NCBI RefSeq assembly: GCF_002844275.1
Contig: NZ_NXGX01000001.1
Span: 62,001 to 126,000 of the forward strand
Length of the DNA stretch: 64,000 nucleotides
Origin: Thalassospira lohafexi
GTDB lineage: Bacteria > Pseudomonadota > Alphaproteobacteria > Rhodospirillales > Thalassospiraceae
Direction: 5' to 3'
Shown: positions 1 to 8,892 of the stretch, one piece after another
Position numbering within the stretch: position 1 is the stretch's first letter
How the letters are laid out: each line of letters begins with the position of its first letter
Program-made: the position numbers and the translations under genes
The notes under the pieces: generated by a model
Told to the model about the DNA's origin: nothing
Database searches by the model: none
Seen by the model: only the letters and a program-made list of their open reading frames with translations

Positions 1-2456
1 TTCCGTGGCAGGACAAGATCAAGCTGCGCGATCATGCGCTTCAGTGCCGCATCACCACCGAAAACCCGGAAAACAACTTTGTCCCCGATTACGGGATCAT
101 CAAGGTGTATCGCGGTGCGAACGGGTTTGGCATTCGCCTTGATGGCGGCACGGCCTATTCCGGTGCGGTGATTACACCGTTCTATGACAGCATGCTTGAA
201 AAGGTCACCGCATGGGGCAGCACCCCGCGTGAGGCCGTCGATCGCATGGACCGGGCATTGCGTGAATTCCGTATTCGCGGTGTTGCCACCAACCTGGCGT
301 TCCTTGAAAACCTGATCAATCACCCGAAATTCCGGGCTGGTGAATATACCACGCGCTTCATTGATGAAACGCCCGACCTGTTTAAATTCGTGCGCCGTCG
401 CGACCGTGCAACGCGTCTGTTACGCTTCATCGGTGAAGTCGCGGTCAATGGTAATCCAGAGGTCGAAGGCCGCGTTGTCCCGACCAATCTGCATGATCCG
501 GTGATGCCAAAATCAATTGATCTCGATGAAATTCGTCCCGGCACGAAGCAAAAACTTGATCAATTGGGGCCAGAAGGTTTCTCGCGCTGGATGAAGGATC
601 AGAACCGGGTTCTGATCACTGATACCACCATGCGCGATGCCCATCAGTCGCTGCTGGCCACCCGCATGCGGACCTATGACATGCTGGCAATTGCACCCTA
701 TTATGCGCATGGCCTGCCCGAACTGTTTTCGCTGGAATGCTGGGGCGGGGCGACATTTGATGTCGCCATGCGGTTCCTCAACGAAGACCCATGGGACCGT
801 CTGGTCAAGCTGCGCGAACGGGTTCCCAATATCCTCACACAAATGCTTTTGCGCGCCTCAAACGCGGTCGGCTATACGAACTATCCCGATAATGCGGTGG
901 ATTACTTCGTTAAGCAGGCCGCAGACCACGGCATGGATGTCTTCCGGGTGTTTGACAGCCTGAACTGGGTCGAAAACATGAAGGTCGCCATGGAATCGGT
1001 GCTTAAAACCGATAAACTCTGCGAAGCGACCATTTGTTACACGGGTGACATCTACGACAAAAGCCGCCCGAAATATAACCTTGATTACTACGTCAATATG
1101 GCGCGCGAGCTGGAAAAATCCGGTGCCCATATTCTGGGGCTTAAGGACATGGCCGGTGTGCTGCGTCCGGCGGCGGCGACCGAACTGGTCAAGGCGCTCA
1201 AAGACACGGTCAATATCCCGATCCATTTCCATACCCATGACACCAGCGGTATTTCAGCCGCCACGGTAATTGCCGCGATTGATGCCGGTGTGGATGCGGT
1301 TGATGCCGCCATGGATTCGATGTCGGGTCTGACATCCCAGCCAAACCTTGGCTCCATCGCCAACAACTACATTGGTCAGCCCCGCGATCCGGGCCTCAAT
1401 ACCGAGGCCCTTAAGGAAGTTTCGACCTATTGGGAACAAATCCGTCGCTACTACGCCGGATTTGAAAGCGATATCAGAAGCGGCACATCGGACGTTTACA
1501 TCCATGAAATGCCGGGTGGCCAATATACCAACCTGCGCCAACAGGCACGTGCCCTGGGCCTTGATGATCGCTGGCCCGAAGTTTCCAAGGCCTATGCGGC
1601 AGTCAACAAGATGTTTGGCGATGTTGTTAAGGTCACGCCAAGTTCCAAGGTCGTCGGCGATATGGCGCTGATGATGGTGACATCGGGCTTAAGCGAGGAA
1701 GACGTTCTTGATCCGAAAAAGGACATTACCTTCCCCGACAGCGTGATTTCTTTCTTCCGCGGTGAAATCGGTCAGCCGGTCGGCGGCTTCCCGCCCGCCT
1801 TGCAGCGTAAGGTTCTCAAAGGCGGCGAAGCCCTTTCGGATCGTCCGGGCAAGTCTTTGCCCCCGATTGATTTCGAAGCGACCCGCAAGGAGATCGAAAA
1901 GAAAACCCATCGCAACATCAGTGACGCCGAGGTTGCATCCTATGTGATGTATCCCAAGGTGTTTCTTGATTACGCCGAACACCGTAGCCACAACGCTGAT
2001 GTGTCGGTGCTGCCAACCCCGGTCTTCTTCTATGGGATGAACCAGAACGATGAAATCTCGGTTGATCTGGAAAAGGGCAAGACGCTTGTCATTCGCTATC
2101 TGACAACGTCCGAGGGCGGTGACGACGAAGGTCAGCGCACGGTGTTCTTCGAACTCAACGGTCAACCCCGAACGGTCAAGGTCGCCGACAAGACCCTTGC
2201 CGCCACGGGTAAGGTCCGGCCCAAGGCCGAAGACGGCAACAAACTTCATATCGCAGCCCCGATGCCGGGACTTGTGGTCGAGGTGCATGTCGCCGAAGGC
2301 CAGAAGGTCAAGGCCGGTGACGTGATGTGCTCGCTTGAGGCCATGAAAATGGAAACCGCGGTTCATGCGGAAAAGGACGGCACGGTGGCAACCATCCACG
2401 CGCCTGCCGGTACACAGGTCGACAGCAAGGACTTGCTGATCGAATTGACGGAGTAA
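1..2456 (+). CDS. pyc: Pyruvate carboxylase, C-terminal part (5' end outside window)
   Basis: Biotin enzyme that carboxylates pyruvate to oxaloacetate, refilling the TCA cycle in the cytosol. The frame is open from base 3 and lacks a start, so the gene begins upstream; about 818 codons of an expected ~1150 are present. The first ~90 residues are the end of the biotin carboxylase domain (RITTENPENNF, GFGIRLDGGTAYSG). The carboxyltransferase domain follows (ITDTTMRDAHQSLLATRMRT, and the metal-binding HFHTHDTSG). The C-terminal biotinyl domain carries the lysine motif EAMKMETAVHAEKDG. Ends TAA at 2454-2456, seven bases before glcD. Identity is secure; the N-terminal ATP-grasp domain cannot be inspected. 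Confidence 0.96.
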   Translation, partial: PWQDKIKLRDHALQCRITTENPENNFVPDYGIIKVYRGANGFGIRLDGGTAYSGAVITPFYDSMLEKVTAWGSTPREAVDRMDRALREFRIRGVATNLAFLENLINHPKFRAGEYTTRFIDETPDLFKFVRRRDRATRLLRFIGEVAVNGNPEVEGRVVPTNLHDPVMPKSIDLDEIRPGTKQKLDQLGPEGFSRWMKDQNRVLITDTTMRDAHQSLLATRMRTYDMLAIAPYYAHGLPELFSLECWGGATFDVAMRFLNEDPWDRLVKLRERVPNILTQMLLRASNAVGYTNYPDNAVDYFVKQAADHGMDVFRVFDSLNWVENMKVAMESVLKTDKLCEATICYTGDIYDKSRPKYNLDYYVNMARELEKSGAHILGLKDMAGVLRPAAATELVKALKDTVNIPIHFHTHDTSGISAATVIAAIDAGVDAVDAAMDSMSGLTSQPNLGSIANNYIGQPRDPGLNTEALKEVSTYWEQIRRYYAGFESDIRSGTSDVYIHEMPGGQYTNLRQQARALGLDDRWPEVSKAYAAVNKMFGDVVKVTPSSKVVGDMALMMVTSGLSEEDVLDPKKDITFPDSVISFFRGEIGQPVGGFPPALQRKVLKGGEALSDRPGKSLPPIDFEATRKEIEKKTHRNISDAEVASYVMYPKVFLDYAEHRSHNADVSVLPTPVFFYGMNQNDEISVDLEKGKTLVIRYLTTSEGGDDEGQRTVFFELNGQPRTVKVADKTLAATGKVRPKAEDGNKLHIAAPMPGLVVEVHVAEGQKVKAGDVMCSLEAMKMETAVHAEKDGTVATIHAPAGTQVDSKDLLIELTE

Positions 2457-2463
2457 ACCACCG

Positions 2464-3957
2464 ATGCTTAGGATGCCTGAGCCTGATCAACACACACTTG
2501 CTCGTCGCAAGGATATCATTGCCGCCATGAGGGATATTATTCCCTCGCCCGGTGGGGTGATTGTCGATGAAGATCAGCTCAGGCCCTATGAATGCGATGG
2601 TTTGATGGCCTATCGGCAATTGCCGATGATTGTGGTCCTGCCCGAAAACACCGGGCAGGTCGCAGCCATCCTGAAATATTGTCATACAAATAAAATTCGC
2701 GTTGTGCCGCGCGGTGCGGGCACCGGCCTTTCGGGCGGGGCTTTGCCAATGGCCGATGCGATTACGATCAGTATGATGAAATTCAACCGTGTGCTGGATA
2801 TCGATTGGGACAACCGGGCGGCTGTGGTGCAGCCCGGTGTCACCAACCTTGGCATTACGCGCGCGGTCGAACACAAGGGGTTCTATTACGCACCTGACCC
2901 GTCCAGCCAGATCGCCTGTTCGATTGGAGGCAACATCGCCGAAAATTCCGGCGGGGTGCATTCGCTTAAATACGGGCTTACGACCAATAACGTGCTGGGC
3001 GTTGAAATGGTCACGATCGAAGGTGAAATCCTGCGTGTCGGCGGTAAGGGGCTTGACCAGACTGGCTACGACCTTTTGGGCATTATTACTGGTTCCGAAG
3101 GGTTGCTTGGCATCGTGACCGAGGTGACGGTCCGTATTTTGCGCAAACCCGAAACGGCGCGTGCCTTGCTTCTGGGCTTTAATTCGTCTGAAGAAGGCGG
3201 AAAATGCGTTGCCGCGATTATTGCGGCTGGGATCATTCCCGGTGGACTTGAAATGATGGATGCCCCGGCGATCAAGGCGACCGAGGATTTTGTCCATGCC
3301 GGATATCCCCTTGATGTCGAAGCCCTGCTTCTGGTCGAACTTGATGGCCCGCAGGTCGAGGTTGATTATCTGATTGAACGGGTTGGCAAAATTGCCAAGG
3401 ATTTCAATGCGGTTTATTCGCGCATCTCCGAAAGCGAAGAAGAACGCCTTCTGTTCTGGTCGGGGCGCAAAAATGCCTTCCCGGCGATTGGCCGGATTTC
3501 GCCTGATTATATGTGTATGGATGGCACCATCCCGCGTGTCCGTCTGGCCGAGGTTTTGGCCGGCATGCAGGTTCTCTCGCAGCGTCACGGGCTTGGCGTG
3601 GCAAACGTGTTTCATGCGGGTGACGGCAATTTGCACCCCCTGATCATGTTTGATGCCAACAAACCGGGCGATCTTGAACGCGCAGAGGCCTTTGGCGGTG
3701 ACATCCTGAAACTCTGTGTCGAGGTCGGCGGCGTTTTATCCGGTGAACATGGCATCGGCGTCGAAAAGCGCGACCTGATGGGCGAAATGTTCACAGCCGA
3801 CGACATGAAACATCAGGAACGCATCAAAATGGCGTTCGATGAGGACCAGTTGCTCAACCCCGGCAAGGTCTTCCCGACCTTGCATGGCTGCGGGGAGCTT
3901 AAAACCCTTCATGCCAAGGCGGTTGCCGACAAATTCCCGACGATCCCGCGCTTTTAG
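2464..3957 (+). CDS. glcD: Glycolate oxidase, FAD-linked subunit GlcD
   Basis: Catalytic flavoprotein subunit of glycolate oxidase, converting glycolate to glyoxylate; acts with GlcE and GlcF at the inner membrane. The 497-residue protein has an FAD_binding_4 domain (PRGAGTGLSGGALP near residues 79-92; SSQIACSIGGNIAENSGG) and a FAD-oxidase C-terminal domain with NVFHAGDGNLHPL and GVLSGEHGIGVEKRD, both typical of GlcD. ATG 2464 was chosen; ATG 2473 is an alternative that changes only three residues. It follows pyc by 7 bases and leads the glcDEF set. Confidence 0.95.
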   Translation: MLRMPEPDQHTLARRKDIIAAMRDIIPSPGGVIVDEDQLRPYECDGLMAYRQLPMIVVLPENTGQVAAILKYCHTNKIRVVPRGAGTGLSGGALPMADAITISMMKFNRVLDIDWDNRAAVVQPGVTNLGITRAVEHKGFYYAPDPSSQIACSIGGNIAENSGGVHSLKYGLTTNNVLGVEMVTIEGEILRVGGKGLDQTGYDLLGIITGSEGLLGIVTEVTVRILRKPETARALLLGFNSSEEGGKCVAAIIAAGIIPGGLEMMDAPAIKATEDFVHAGYPLDVEALLLVELDGPQVEVDYLIERVGKIAKDFNAVYSRISESEEERLLFWSGRKNAFPAIGRISPDYMCMDGTIPRVRLAEVLAGMQVLSQRHGLGVANVFHAGDGNLHPLIMFDANKPGDLERAEAFGGDILKLCVEVGGVLSGEHGIGVEKRDLMGEMFTADDMKHQERIKMAFDEDQLLNPGKVFPTLHGCGELKTLHAKAVADKFPTIPRF

Positions 3958-4050
3958 ACGCGACAAAACAAGACCAACGACAAAACAAAGGCTGGCCAAC
4001 CGGTTCCCGCAAATCCGATTGGCACAGCTCAGGAGAGGAAGAGAGATATT

Positions 4051-5298
4051 ATGGTGGATGTACTTTCCCCCACCACGCCTGATCAACTGCGTGACGCGGT
4101 TGGCTGGGCGCTTGGGTCCAGGACCCCGCTTGAAATCATCGGATCAGGCAGCAAACGCGCCTTTGGCCATGCTGTTTTGGCCGACACGGTTCTCGATTGC
4201 TCCAAACTGTCGGGCATTCTGTTCTATGAGCCGGAAGAATTGGTGATTTCTGCGCATGTCGGCACGCCATTGGCCGAAATAAAGGCTGCCTTGGCCGAGA
4301 AAAATCAGCAATTCCATTTTGAGCCCGGAAATTTTCCGGCCCTGTTGGGCGGTGATGTTGTGCCCGACGCCGGAACGATTGGCGGCCTTGTGGCAACCAA
4401 TATCGCCGGACCACGCCGGATCAAGGTCGGGGCGGCGCGCGATCATCTGTTGGGGTTCGAAGCCGTTTCGGGCCGGGCCGAGGATTTTAAATCCGGGGGC
4501 CGGGTGATGAAAAATGTCACCGGGTTTGATTTGTCAAAACTGATGTCGGGATCGTTTGGCACATTGGGCGTCATGCATACGGTGAACTTGAAAGTCATGC
4601 CGTGTGATGAACAATCGGCCAGCATCCTTGTTGCCTGTGATGATCCCAAAATTGCAGGCAAGGTCATGACGGCCGCACTGGGCAGCGAAAACGAAGTATC
4701 GGCCGCTGCATGGATTTCATCAGATGATGTGAAATCACTCGATGTGCCGCTGGCGCAGGAAATGGGAAGTGGTCTGGTGGTCGTGCGTATAGAAGGGCCC
4801 GCACCGTCGGTCTCGTGGCGGTCAGAGGCGCTGTGTAAACTGCTGGCGCAATACGGCGAAACTCGCCCGTTGGCCGAAAGTTACAGCCAGCATCTTTGGC
4901 ACTGTGTGGCAGATGTGAAGCCCTTTGTCCCCGTTGGCGACGTCACCCTGTTATGGCGGGTTTCAGTACCACCTGCATCGGGCGGTGCGGTCGCCGAACG
5001 TTTGATGGCTGTGACCGGTGGCCGGGTCATGATGGATTGGGCCGGTGGCCTGATCTGGCTACAGATCACCGGATCAGATGTGATGGCACATCAGGTGCGC
5101 GATATTGCCGGGGCGTCCGACGGGCAGGCGGTTCTTGTGCGTGCCCCGGCCAAAATGCGCGAAAGCATTGCCGTCTTTCATCCGGAAAATGCGGCCTTGG
5201 CCCGGATCAATGCAAAGCTCAGACAGAACTTTGACCCGGAAGGTATCCTTAATCCGGGGCGACTTTCCCCGCCGAGTGCAAACGGGGAGGGTGCATAA
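4051..5298 (+). CDS. glcE: Glycolate oxidase subunit GlcE
   Basis: FAD-binding subunit of glycolate oxidase. The 415-residue protein has the FAD_binding_4 fold, shorter and more divergent than GlcD, with GSGSKRAFG near the N-terminus, GGLVATNIAGPRRIKVGAARD, and GGRVMKNVTGFDLSKLMSGS. It ends with the family signature FDPEGILNPGRL. A strong purine-rich ribosome binding site (aggagaggaagagag) precedes ATG 4051. The gap from glcD is 93 bases; the stop overlaps the glcF start by one base (TAATG), so translation is probably coupled. Confidence 0.94.
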   Translation: MVDVLSPTTPDQLRDAVGWALGSRTPLEIIGSGSKRAFGHAVLADTVLDCSKLSGILFYEPEELVISAHVGTPLAEIKAALAEKNQQFHFEPGNFPALLGGDVVPDAGTIGGLVATNIAGPRRIKVGAARDHLLGFEAVSGRAEDFKSGGRVMKNVTGFDLSKLMSGSFGTLGVMHTVNLKVMPCDEQSASILVACDDPKIAGKVMTAALGSENEVSAAAWISSDDVKSLDVPLAQEMGSGLVVVRIEGPAPSVSWRSEALCKLLAQYGETRPLAESYSQHLWHCVADVKPFVPVGDVTLLWRVSVPPASGGAVAERLMAVTGGRVMMDWAGGLIWLQITGSDVMAHQVRDIAGASDGQAVLVRAPAKMRESIAVFHPENAALARINAKLRQNFDPEGILNPGRLSPPSANGEGA

Positions 5299-6617
5299 TG
5301 CAAACCAATTTCACCGCCGCCCAGCTTGAAAACCCGATGATCGCCGAAAGTGAGCAGATCCTGCGCAAATGCGTGCACTGCGGCTTCTGTACAGCGACCT
5401 GTCCGACCTTTGTGACCCTTGGCGATGAACTCGATAGCCCGCGGGGGCGGATTTATCTGATCAAGGACATGCTTGAAAACGATCAACCGGCGACCGAACG
5501 GGTGGTAAAGCACCTTGATCGCTGTTTGTCGTGCCTGTCGTGCACGACAACCTGTCCATCGGGTGTCGATTACATGCATCTGATTGATAATGCCCGTGCC
5601 CACATCGAAGAAACCTATGACCGGGCCTTGGGTGATAAGCTTCTGCGTAAAATGTTGGCGATTGTCGTGCCCAGCCCGACCCTGTTTCGCCTGTCCATGA
5701 TCGGCGCAAAATTTGCCGCCCCGTTTGCCAAACTGATGCCCGGCCGTCTTAAGGGCATGGTCAAGATGGGCGCGCGTTCCCTGCCGACACCAAGCTGGGT
5801 CGATAAACCGCAAATCATCCCGGCAATTGGCAAACGCAAAGGCCGGGTGGCAATCCTGACCGGCTGTGCACAACAGGTTCTGGAAACCGAAATCAACGAG
5901 GCGACGGTGCGTCTCCTTACCCGCCTCGGGATTGAGGTCGTGGTTGCCAAGGGTGCGGGCTGTTGCGGCTCACTTGTCCATCACATGGGCAAGGAAGAAA
6001 AATCCCATCATCAGGCCAAGGGCAATATTGATGCCTGGACTGCCGAGCTGGCCGGTGACGGACTTGATGCGGTGGTGATTACCGCATCTGGCTGTGGCAC
6101 GACGGTCAAGGATTATGGCCATATGCTTGCGAATGACCCGGCATATGCCCAAAAGGCCAAAACAATCTCATCCCTTGCGCGTGATATCACCGAATATCTT
6201 GCCGAGCTTGATGTTGATGCAGATGTGTTTGCCAAGGCCGATCATGGCAATCCGCGGGTTGCCTATCATTCCGCCTGTTCGATGCAACATGGTCAGAAAA
6301 TTACCCGCCCGCCGCGCGACCTTTTGAAAATGGCCGGATTTGACGTGGCCGAGATTGCCGAAGGGCATCTGTGCTGTGGCTCGGCCGGGGTCTATAACCT
6401 GCTGCAGCCCGAAATTGCCGGTCAGTTGCAGGAACGTAAACGGGCAAATATCCGCAACACCACCCCGGACCTTGTCGCAACCGGCAATATTGGCTGCATG
6501 ATACAGATCGAAACAGACGATCTGAAAGTCGTCCATACCGTCCAGTTGCTTGACTGGGCGGCAGGTGGCCCAAGACCGTCGAAGTTAAAAGCACCTTCGC
6601 TTCAAGGTGCCAACTAG
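5298..6617 (+). CDS. glcF: Glycolate oxidase iron-sulfur subunit GlcF
   Basis: Electron-transfer subunit of glycolate oxidase. The 439-residue protein has two N-terminal 4Fe-4S motifs (CVHCGFCTATCP near residue 25, CLSCLSCTTTCP near residue 76) followed by two CCG domains (GAGCCGSLVHH and GHLCCGSAGVYN) that typify heterodisulfide-reductase-like subunits. It is the last gene of glcDEF; a strong hairpin terminator starts about 30 bases after the stop. The cluster feeds glyoxylate into metabolism, which fits the ethylmalonyl-CoA genes at the other end of the window. Confidence 0.95.
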   Translation: MQTNFTAAQLENPMIAESEQILRKCVHCGFCTATCPTFVTLGDELDSPRGRIYLIKDMLENDQPATERVVKHLDRCLSCLSCTTTCPSGVDYMHLIDNARAHIEETYDRALGDKLLRKMLAIVVPSPTLFRLSMIGAKFAAPFAKLMPGRLKGMVKMGARSLPTPSWVDKPQIIPAIGKRKGRVAILTGCAQQVLETEINEATVRLLTRLGIEVVVAKGAGCCGSLVHHMGKEEKSHHQAKGNIDAWTAELAGDGLDAVVITASGCGTTVKDYGHMLANDPAYAQKAKTISSLARDITEYLAELDVDADVFAKADHGNPRVAYHSACSMQHGQKITRPPRDLLKMAGFDVAEIAEGHLCCGSAGVYNLLQPEIAGQLQERKRANIRNTTPDLVATGNIGCMIQIETDDLKVVHTVQLLDWAAGGPRPSKLKAPSLQGAN

Positions 6618-6645
6618 CGTCGGTCTTTCCTGATGCACACATAAA

Positions 6646-6681
6646 GAAAGTCGGCTCACCCTTAACAGGGAGCCGACTTTC
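6646..6681. terminator. Terminator after glcF (usable from both sides)
   Basis: A perfect 12-bp stem (gaaagtcggctc / gagccgactttc) with a 12-base loop is followed by ttttt on the plus strand. It lies between glcF and the convergent gene at 6745-7044, and the leading arm carries A residues, so it can serve both strands. A run of ten G follows at 6688-6697. Confidence 0.9.
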
Positions 6682-6744
6682 TTTTTAGGGGGGGGGGCTG
6701 TCACCACAGGCCATTGGCATGACCGGCTTAAAAGCGCGGTTGTG

Positions 6745-7044
6745 TCAGGATTCTTTGCCCAGCAAACTTTGCGCGATGCCTTCGGCCGCCGACCCTTCGG
6801 AGCTGTCTTCGGCGAAAGCCGCGGTCTTGTCACGAATCCACTGCAACACCTCCGCCTCCTCGATATCGATTTTCTGCACGACCAGGCTGAGGATTGCCTC
6901 CATCGCCAGAACATGGGATGCGACATTGTTCACGGCCATATGCAATTCATCGATATGATGAGAAGCAGCTTGTGACATGTCGCCCAGTTCGCCCGACACC
7001 TTCTGGATCAGTTCCTGAATTTCATCGATTGAAGAATTGCTCAT
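6745..7044 (-). CDS. Small unknown acidic protein, probably helical (99 aa)
   Basis: Not recognised. The 99-residue protein begins MSNSSIDEIQELIQKVSGEL and is acidic and probably all-helical, with a stretch ASHHIDELHMAVNNVASHV and a C-terminal LLGKES. It has no signal peptide, membrane segment or cysteines. The frame is open 36 bases further upstream, but ATG 7044 has a good ribosome binding site (aggaga, about 5-7 bases upstream), so the shorter start is preferred. It is transcribed toward glcF and divergently from pstS. No function is assigned. Confidence 0.72.
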   Translation of the reverse strand: MSNSSIDEIQELIQKVSGELGDMSQAASHHIDELHMAVNNVASHVLAMEAILSLVVQKIDIEEAEVLQWIRDKTAAFAEDSSEGSAAEGIAQSLLGKES

Positions 7045-7460
7045 GTCTTTCTCCTGTGGTGTCGCGCTGGCATACGCCATGCGGCAAGAATGTTTTCCTG
7101 CCCCAAGACTTGCGTGGAATGCGCAATATGTAAAGTCATAGCTCGGAATTAACGTCCGCGTTGCCGCGACAGGGGGTGGAAAACCATCGAGCTGCGATTG
7201 CTCTGTTACAGTTTTTGTAACGAAAATCCGTGTTTGGCTCTTTTGGGGCGTGAAAACGTGGAATCAATGCGGCGAAAATCCAAATCGAAAACAATTTAAG
7301 TATTTGATTTAATTATATAAAATTCAGTATTTTTGCATCTAAAATGCGTTGTCACATAAGCTTAATAAAAGCGACACAATACCGTAAGCACCCAGCGGTA
7401 GAGTCCGCCTCGCAGATCGTTGCACCGTTCCGAAGTGGAACAACCATTGGGGAATATACC
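7045..7460. promoter_or_regulatory. Promoter region of the pst operon
   Basis: This 416-base non-coding gap lies between the unknown gene (minus) and pstS (plus). The part nearest pstS (about 7280-7345) is very AT-rich, as expected for a promoter. A perfect inverted repeat GTTACA-N5-TGTAAC lies at 7205-7221. I looked for two tandem Pho-box repeats (CTGTCAT-type, 11-bp spacing) and found no convincing pair, although phosphate control by PhoB is expected from the genes. The pstS start at 7461 is chosen because a normal signal peptide begins there; the longer in-frame ATG at 7344 would destroy it. Confidence 0.5.
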
Positions 7461-8492
7461 ATGAAGAAGACTCTTGCTGTTGCGGCGCTGATGAGCGTTG
7501 CCTTTGCTGGCGCTGCCCAGGCACGTGACCAGATTCGTATCGTTGGTTCGTCCACCGTGTTTCCTTTCGCAACCGCAGTTGCAGAAGAATTCGGTAAAAC
7601 CACCTCTTTCAAAACTCCGGTTATTGAATCAACCGGTTCTGGCGGTGGTCTGAAGCTGTTCTGCGCTGGTGTCGGCGAACAGCACCCGGACATCACCAAT
7701 GCTTCGCGTCGCATCAAGAAGTCCGAAATTGAAAAATGTGCTGCTAACGGCATTTCGGAAATCACCGAAGTTAAAGTTGGCTACGACGGTATCGTTCTGT
7801 CGAACTCCAACGAAGCTGAGCAGCTTGACCTGACCAAAGAGCAGATCTTCCTTGCTCTTGCTAAAACCGTTCCTTCGAAAGACGGCAAATCACTGGTAGA
7901 CAACTTCTACAGCACTTGGTCGGAAATTGATCCGAGCTTGCCGGACGTTAAAATCGAAGTTCTCGGCCCGCCGCCGACCTCCGGTACCCGTGATGCCTTC
8001 ACCGAACTGGTGCTTGAAGAAGCTTGTGAAGAATTCCCGGTTATTGCTGAACTCGAAAAAACCAACAAAGACCAGTTCAAAGCTGTCTGCGCTGGCGTTC
8101 GTGAAGACGGTGCCTATGTCGAAGCCGGCGAGAACGACAACCTGATCGTTCAGAAGCTTGAAGCCAACAAAGACGCATTTGGCATCTTTGGTTTCTCCTT
8201 CCTTGATCAGAATGGCGACAAACTTCAGGGTTCCCTGATCGGTGGCGTTGCTCCGACCTTCGAAGCAATCTCTGCTGGTGATTACCCGGTTTCGCGTTCG
8301 CTTTACTTCTACGTAAAGAACGCACACGTCGGCACCATCCCGGGTATCGAAGAATATCTGGCTGAGTTCACTGCGGACAAAGCTTGGGGTGACGAAGGTT
8401 ACCTTGCTGATCGTGGTCTGATCCCGATGGATGCCAAAGAGCGTGAAACAGTTCGCAACGCTGCGATGAATCTTTCGCCGCTGAGCATGTAA
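7461..8492 (+). CDS. pstS: Phosphate ABC transporter, periplasmic phosphate-binding protein PstS
   Basis: Periplasmic high-affinity phosphate receptor of the PstSCAB importer. The 343-residue protein starts with a Sec signal peptide (MKKTLAVAALMSVAFAGAAQA, cleavage likely after residue 21). Phosphate-binding loops are visible: IRIVGSSTVFPF, ESTGSGGGLKLFC, SRRIKKSE and GPPPTSGTRDAF. Codon choice is shifted toward gct, aac and aaa compared with neighbours, consistent with high expression on phosphate starvation. A 400-base gap containing a structured repeat separates it from pstC, so PstS may be made in excess from a processed or attenuated transcript (inference). Confidence 0.95.
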   Translation: MKKTLAVAALMSVAFAGAAQARDQIRIVGSSTVFPFATAVAEEFGKTTSFKTPVIESTGSGGGLKLFCAGVGEQHPDITNASRRIKKSEIEKCAANGISEITEVKVGYDGIVLSNSNEAEQLDLTKEQIFLALAKTVPSKDGKSLVDNFYSTWSEIDPSLPDVKIEVLGPPPTSGTRDAFTELVLEEACEEFPVIAELEKTNKDQFKAVCAGVREDGAYVEAGENDNLIVQKLEANKDAFGIFGFSFLDQNGDKLQGSLIGGVAPTFEAISAGDYPVSRSLYFYVKNAHVGTIPGIEEYLAEFTADKAWGDEGYLADRGLIPMDAKERETVRNAAMNLSPLSM

Positions 8493-8543
8493 CGTGATAC
8501 TTCAACCGGTGGCGGCATGGGTCGCCATCGGTTTCTTTGTTTT

Positions 8544-8810
8544 AAAGCATGTTGTACTAAATCAGGTTCACTTTGTTTGTTTTTGGCGTGCCGTTTGGCA
8601 AGGCACAGCGCGCAAGAGCGATGCGGCGCATCGGTCAAGCGGTGTAACGCCGCGAAACGTCGCCAAAAACAAACCCTTGGGGCCGGAGCAGCCATCCGCC
8701 CCGCAGCGTCAACGCCCTTGAACGTAGCCCCGCTACGCTCTGCGGACCTTTCCTTGCCGGACAGAAGGCTGTCTCCGGCAAAGTGGATCGGATTTAGTTC
8801 AACATGCTTT
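8544..8810. repeat. 267-bp structured inverted-repeat element between pstS and pstC
   Basis: Two 32-base arms (8544-8575 and 8779-8810) are reverse complements at 28 of 32 positions. Inside lie a second perfect 14-bp pair (8575-8588 with 8661-8674) and several hairpins: gatgc-ggc-gcatc at 8620-8632; cgtagc-ccc-gctacg at 8723-8737, nested within ccgcag (8701-8706) / ctgcgg (8740-8745); and tgccggacag (8755-8764) pairing with 8769-8780 around an AAGG loop with a two-base bulge. No ORF of note and no clear target-site duplication. It could be a non-autonomous mobile element (MITE-like) or a structured RNA affecting pstS/pstC expression. No second copy was noticed in this window. Confidence 0.7.
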
Positions 8811-8892
8811 GACTTGATTAATTTATTGTTTTTGTCCTATTGGCCTTTCGATGTGATTTCTGCAGGCCCACCTGGCAAACGGATTTAAAGTA

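Noticed and set aside
2308-3636. 442-codon open frame opposite pyc and glcD
   Set aside because: Antisense shadow of two well-supported genes.
7203-7360. Possible Pho box before pstS
   Set aside because: CTGTTAC and TTGTAAC words occur at 7203 and 7215 but spacing is 12 rather than 11 and matches are weak; not called as a Pho box.
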